Shown here one piece after another: positions 61,601-64,000 of a DNA stretch of 64,000 nt. The notes under the pieces were generated by a model that saw nothing but the letters and a program-made list of their open reading frames with translations, was not told the DNA's origin and searched no databases. The translations under genes were made by a program, and so were the position numbers. Source of the DNA: Azotobacter vinelandii CA (lineage in GTDB: Bacteria > Pseudomonadota > Gammaproteobacteria > Pseudomonadales > Pseudomonadaceae); contig NC_021149.1 in assembly GCF_000380335.1 (NCBI RefSeq), positions 2,532,501 to 2,596,500 of the forward strand, given 5' to 3'. The first letter of the stretch is position 1; each line of letters opens with the position of its first letter.

Positions 61601-64000
61601 GATCAGGTGGTGGCGGTTCTCCCCGGTGCGGATCACCGCCAGCCGCAGCAGCGGCTCGCGCTCCAGGTCGAAGCCCCGTTGCCGGTCCGTCTGCGCCCAG
61701 GTGTCCAGGCTGTCCTGCAGTTGCGGCTGGCTGCGCCAGTCCAGTTCGACACAAGGCATGGAAACCTGCCTGCGGATCACCTGCAGCGGACGTCCGTCCA
61801 CCTCGACGAAGCTGGCCCTGAGCACCTCGTGCCGGTCGACCACCGCCTGCCAGGCGGCCCTGAAGCGTGCGACGTCCAGCCCTTCCACGTCCACCCGCAT
61901 CTGGTTGATGTAGTGGCCCGCCTCCCCCTCCAGTAGGCTGTGGAACAGCATGCCCTGCTGCATCGGCGACAGCGGATAGATATCCTCGATTTCCCCTGCG
62001 GGGACCGGCAGTGCGTCCAGTTGCTCCTGGCTCAATCCGGCCAGCGGGACGTCCGAGGGGGTCATGCCGCGATTGTTCTCATCCGCACAGTGCCCGACCA
62101 GGGCCTCGAGTTCCCGGGCATAGGCGTCGGCCAGGCGCTGGATCGTCGCCTCGGCGAAGCGTTCCCGGCTGAAGGTCCAGGTCAGCCTCAGTTCACCGCC
62201 GTAGACCTGGCCGTCGAGGCTGAGGAGAGCGTCCAGTGGTGCTGCTTCGCTTCGTCCCTGGCCGCTGCTTTCCCCGGCAGGGGCGAACAAGGCCGCCTCG
62301 GCCTCGAAGCTCTGGTCGAACTGGCCCAGGTAGTTGAAGACGATTTCGCCGCGGGGCAGGCGTTGCAGTGTTTGCCTGGCGGTTTCCGAGCCTAGATAGC
62401 GCAGCAGGCCGTAGCCGATGCCCTTGTTCGGCACGGCGCGCAACTGTTCCTTGACGGTCTTGATCGAGTCGGCGATTTCGCTCCGGGGCGTCAGCTTCAC
62501 CGGGAACAGGCTGGTGAACCAGCCCACCGTCCGGGTGATGTCGAGGTCGTCGAACAGGTCCTCCCGGCCGTGGCCTTCCAGCCTGACCAGGGTGGAGGCC
62601 TGACCGCTCCAGCGGCAGATCACCCGGGCCAGGGCGGCCAGCAGCAGGTCGTTGACCTGGGTGCGGTAGGCGGCCGGTGCCTCTTGCAGCAGGCGGCGTG
62701 TCCAGTCACGGTCCAGATGGGTGGTCGCGAAGGCTGCCTGTTTCCGTTGATGACCGCCTTGCGGATGGTCGCAAGGCAGTTCATCGGTAGCCTCTTGCAA
62801 CTGCCGTTGCCAGTAGCCCAGTTCCTCGGCGAGGGTCGCTTCCGCCGCGTACTGCTCCAGGCGCTCGGACCAGGCCTTGAACGAACTGCTCTTGGCCGGC
62901 AGGTGCAGTGGCTGGCTCTGGACGGCTTGCCGGTAGGCGGTCTGCAGATCTTCCAGCAGCACCCGCCATGAGATCCCGTCCACCACCAAGTGGTGGATGA
63001 CCAGCAACAAACGCTGCCGGCCATCCGGCAGGCTGGCCAGTACCGCTCGCAACAACGGCCCATGTTCCAGGTCCAGGCTGGCCTGGGCCTCGTTGCAGAC
63101 AGCCTCCAGTTCACCGATATCGGATACCTGGCTCTGCCACAGCAGTTCCGCTTCCTCCCTATCCCGGAAACCGGCGCTCCATCGCCCCTCTTGCTGGATG
63201 AAACGCAAGCGCAGTGCATCGTGGTGCTCGACCACCCTCTGGAGGGCCGCCTCCAAAGGCTCGACGACGAGCCGCTCGTTCGGCTCGAGCAATACCGACT
63301 GGTTCCAGTGGTGACGCTCGGGGATTTCCTCCTCGAAGAACATGCGCTGGATCGAGGTCAGGGGCATCGTACCGGTAACCGCTCCCTGGTCGATGCACAG
63401 ACCTCCCGTGCGCTGGGCTACCGTGGTCAACCCCTGAACGGTCTGGTGCTGGAACAGCTCCTTGGGCGTGAAGGCGATGCCGGCCTGGCGCGCCCGACTG
63501 ACCACCTGAATCGAGACGATGGAGTCGCCGCCCAGCTCGAAGAAGTTGTCGGTCAGGCCCACCCGCTCGACCTTGAGCACCTCGGCCCAGATCGCCGCGA
63601 TCCGCTGCTCCAGCTCGCTCGCCGGGGCCACGTAGGCCCGCTGCAGCAGGCTGGCGTTCGGCCGCGGCAGCGCCTTGCGGTCCAGCTTGCCGTTGGGCGT
63701 CAGCGGCAGCCGCGCGAGGAACACCAGGTGCGCCGGCACCATGTAGTCCGGCAGCGCTGCCCGGAGATGGTCCTTCAGCTCGCCGCGCAGAGCGCCCTGG
63801 CGTTCGTCGCCGTCCAGCATCGCCGGGTCGTCGGGCACCAGGTAGGCGGCCAGTTGCCTGCCGCCCGCTCCCTCGACGTCGATCACCACCGCCTCGCGTA
63901 CCGCCCCGTGCTGCCGCAGCCGGGCCTCGATCTCGCCTAGCTCGATACGGAAGCCGCGGATCTTCACCTGATGATCGATACGGCCCAGGTACTCGATCAC
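55604..64000 (-). CDS. pyoverdine NRPS, 5' end outside window (unknown-X-Gly modules)
   Basis: At least 2,798 residues, cut by the window edge inside an A domain. In window numbering: end of A (RIDHQVKIRGFRIELGEIE; NGKLDRKALP), T near 158, E near 335, C (HHILLDG) near 803, A near 1270, T near 1673, C (HHIVSDG) near 1861, A near 2340, T near 2735, end. The first residue is epimerised but its identity is outside the window. The second A domain has code D-L-K-N-L-G-T-D-V-K (X type). The third reads D-I-L-Q-L-G-L-I-W-K, the glycine code. The C-terminus (LSLSEADLSDIEKLMNEMAEV) resembles a docking tail. It is followed by the four-module NRPS after one base, so all three synthetase genes form one operon; its PvdS promoter must lie beyond position 64000. 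Confidence 0.92.
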   Translation of the reverse strand: MIEYLGRIDHQVKIRGFRIELGEIEARLRQHGAVREAVVIDVEGAGGRQLAAYLVPDDPAMLDGDERQGALRGELKDHLRAALPDYMVPAHLVFLARLPLTPNGKLDRKALPRPNASLLQRAYVAPASELEQRIAAIWAEVLKVERVGLTDNFFELGGDSIVSIQVVSRARQAGIAFTPKELFQHQTVQGLTTVAQRTGGLCIDQGAVTGTMPLTSIQRMFFEEEIPERHHWNQSVLLEPNERLVVEPLEAALQRVVEHHDALRLRFIQQEGRWSAGFRDREEAELLWQSQVSDIGELEAVCNEAQASLDLEHGPLLRAVLASLPDGRQRLLLVIHHLVVDGISWRVLLEDLQTAYRQAVQSQPLHLPAKSSSFKAWSERLEQYAAEATLAEELGYWQRQLQEATDELPCDHPQGGHQRKQAAFATTHLDRDWTRRLLQEAPAAYRTQVNDLLLAALARVICRWSGQASTLVRLEGHGREDLFDDLDITRTVGWFTSLFPVKLTPRSEIADSIKTVKEQLRAVPNKGIGYGLLRYLGSETARQTLQRLPRGEIVFNYLGQFDQSFEAEAALFAPAGESSGQGRSEAAPLDALLSLDGQVYGGELRLTWTFSRERFAEATIQRLADAYARELEALVGHCADENNRGMTPSDVPLAGLSQEQLDALPVPAGEIEDIYPLSPMQQGMLFHSLLEGEAGHYINQMRVDVEGLDVARFRAAWQAVVDRHEVLRASFVEVDGRPLQVIRRQVSMPCVELDWRSQPQLQDSLDTWAQTDRQRGFDLEREPLLRLAVIRTGENRHHLIYTNHHILLDGWSGSQLQGEVLQAYTGKPIGHPGLRYRDYIAWLGRQDRAASEAFWREQLGALEEPTRLAQAIKIDEAEKRAGHGDHQQVFDPQQTRCLSEFARAQRVTVNTLVQAAWLLLLQRYSGQATVCFGATVAGRPAELQGVEGQLGLFINTLPVIASPRAEQRVGEWLGQVQAQNLGLREHEHTPLYEIQRWAGLGGEALFDSLLVFENYPIAEALQQGAPEGLVFERLAVREQTNYPLTLAIGLGETLTVRYGYDRGHFDAAGIERIAGHFARLLQGLTSDARAAIGELPLLAPEEYRQIVHDWNRTEASYPSERSVHQLIEDQVARTPEAVALVFGEQEMSYGELNRRANRLAHRLIELGVGPDVLVGIAVERGVEMVVGLLAILKAGGAYVPLDPEYPRERLAYMIGDSGVGLLLTHASLLEHLPREHHDKALLLDRLSLEGYPPENPVNRTMPQNLAYVIYTSGSTGQPKGAAVRIGSFVNLLHWYRAACELTADDRVLLLSSYSFDLTQKNLYGVLCAGGQLHIAPAGYDPDSHRRQIGKHRLSVLNCAPSAFYPLLQGDRAELASLKHVLLGGEAIQPGELAEWLESPQAANVSIHNTYGPTECTDVVIARATPGSAVPGLSALPIGRPLPGVSAYVLDGSAGPVALGQAGELHIGGDCVGEGYWHRPSLTAERFVPDPFDDSAQGGGRLYRTGDLARYRADGVIEYLGRIDHQVKIRGFRIELGEIEARLQQHGAVREAVVIDIDGAGGKQLAAYLVPNDLAILDGDERQGALRIELKDHLRTTLPDYMVPAHLVFLARLPLTPNGKLDRKALPRPDASLLQRAYVAPASELEQRIAAIWAEVLKVERVGLTDNFFELGGHSLLATQVISRVRQSLGIELPLRALFEAQDLAGFAGRVGLGQVSQAPALEKADRDQPLVASYAQQRQWFLWQLEPGSAAYHIPAALRLKGALDIEALRRSFEALIRRHESLRTIFRQDGERTIQVIPPSGSLWFEQEPLPADAAIGLDERIRVQVEAEVQRLFDLEQGPLLRVKLLRLDEDDHVLVLTLHHIVSDGWSTPLMVDELVRLYEGYSQGHEVRLPELPVQYADYALWQRQWMEAGERDRQLAYWTAQLGGEQPVLELPGDRPRPAVQTYAGARLAVELDGELARSLRELARREGVTLFMLLLASFQSLLHRYSGQDDIRVGVPIANRTRAETEGLIGFFVNTQVLKAEFGLQTTFVELLRQVKRTALEAQAHQDLPFEQLVEALQPERSLSHSPLFQVMYNHQTAVKGEARTLPGLRVEGLAWENRTTQFDLTLDSYESADSLGASLTYATDLFDERTIERLARHWLNLLAGIVRQPERRISELALLDPEEYRRIVHAWNQTEARYPSERGVHQLIEEQVARTPEAVALVFGDEALTYGELNRRANRLAHRLIELGVGPDVLVGIAVERGFEMVVGLLAILKAGGAYVPLDPEYPRERLAYMIEDSGIDLLLTQEHLADQLPAASVNIWRLDSDWSELNGFPASNPDLPLHPEHLAYCIYTSGSTGRPKGVAVRHQALTNFMASMASQPGLDANDRMLVLTSLSFDIAALELYLPLLVGGTVVLLFNHQNRDAQALLEVIDRQSVSVVQATPSTWRMLLDTASPGALRDCKLLSGGEALSPDLTERLLRQAGHVWNLYGPTETTIWSGLYHIDAEHPSPWLGRPIANTTLHILEKSFAPVPERVAGELLIGGDGLARGYLHRPDLTAERFIPDPFDDSEQGGGRLYRTGDLARYRADGVIEYLGRIDHQVKIRGFRIELGEIEARLQQHGAVHEAVVIDIDGAGGRQLAAYLVPDDLAMLDGDERQTGLRRELKAHLGAALPDYMVPAHLVFLERLPLTPNGKLDRKALPRPDASLLQQQYVEPQTELEQRIAAIWAEVLKVERVGLTDNFFELGGHSLLATQAISSINVQLGIDLPLRLIFEKPILNEFSMTLENHGLSLSEADLSDIEKLMNEMAEV
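60512..62044 (-). repeat. NRPS internal long direct repeat, copy in the upstream NRPS gene
   Basis: Partner of 33755-35287 (same strand). Such identity is far above that of the other condensation domains here and indicates recent duplication or gene conversion. Confidence 0.85.

Noticed and set aside
31313-64000. Regularly recurring sequence blocks that might suggest a CRISPR array or tandem repeat locus
   Set aside because: The repeats are whole NRPS domains hundreds to thousands of bases long, in frame and encoding catalytic motifs; there are no short repeats with spacers.
1-64000. tRNA, rRNA, attachment sites or a replication origin
   Set aside because: I saw no cloverleaf-type sequence, rRNA segment, attachment repeat or DnaA/iteron cluster by reading; a tRNAscan or similar run would be needed to exclude them formally.

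Overview
This window is part of a pyoverdine (fluorescent siderophore) locus from a high-GC Pseudomonas, probably near the P. aeruginosa lineage; species cannot be fixed from sequence alone. The diagnostic genes are relatives of pvdQ, pvdP, pvdM, pvdO, pvdS and fpvA, plus three very large NRPS genes ending in a thioesterase.

Layout. 0-2.5 kb: a PAS-domain histidine kinase (+) and a PvdS-like iron-starvation sigma factor (-) whose 5' end looks frameshifted. 2.9-5.2 kb (-): a three-gene inner-membrane operon (DUF3649, PepSY-TM, DUF3325) of the kind that helps release iron from siderophores. 5.7-8.9 kb: a Fur-controlled LEA-type exported protein (-) and the pyoverdine acylase pvdQ (+). 9.5-13.5 kb: a FixJ-type response regulator, an AcuR-like TetR regulator and a patatin-related protein, with no obvious siderophore link. 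13.6-15.3 kb: a divergent FecI-type sigma / FecR-type anti-sigma pair with a Fur box. 15.4-21.6 kb: an SCP2-JmjC oxygenase, pvdP, then pvdM and two tandem pvdO-like genes. 21.9-23.0 kb: a hydroxyornithine-type acyltransferase. 23.1-28.1 kb: four insertion sequences of four families nested inside an IS3-family remnant. 28.1-30.6 kb (-): fpvA. 31.3-64.0 kb (-): NRPS genes with eight complete modules and the end of a ninth.

How the genes work together. Six perfect TAAAT-N16-CGT iron-starvation boxes (PvdS promoters) precede the DUF3649 operon, pvdQ, the SCP2-JmjC gene, pvdP, pvdM-pvdO-pvdO and the acyltransferase, so these form one PvdS regulon. Three Fur-like boxes sit before the PvdS-like gene, the FecI-like gene and the LEA gene. 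The assembly line, in transcription order, reads: D-unknown, L-X, Gly | Asp (to D), Ser, basic-type residue (to D), L-X | second basic-type residue (to D), L-X, release. X is one adenylation-domain type used three times. The cytoplasmic product would be exported, matured by PvdQ, PvdM, PvdP and PvdO in the periplasm, and reimported through FpvA with iron release by the PepSY operon.

Most notable points: the nested insertion sequences with readable target duplications; the probable pvdS frameshift; duplicated pvdO and no pvdN between pvdM and pvdO; the PvdS-controlled SCP2-JmjC enzyme; near-identical repeats inside the NRPS genes; and a low-GC block joining fpvA to the NRPS thioesterase end, with its edge inside a carrier domain.
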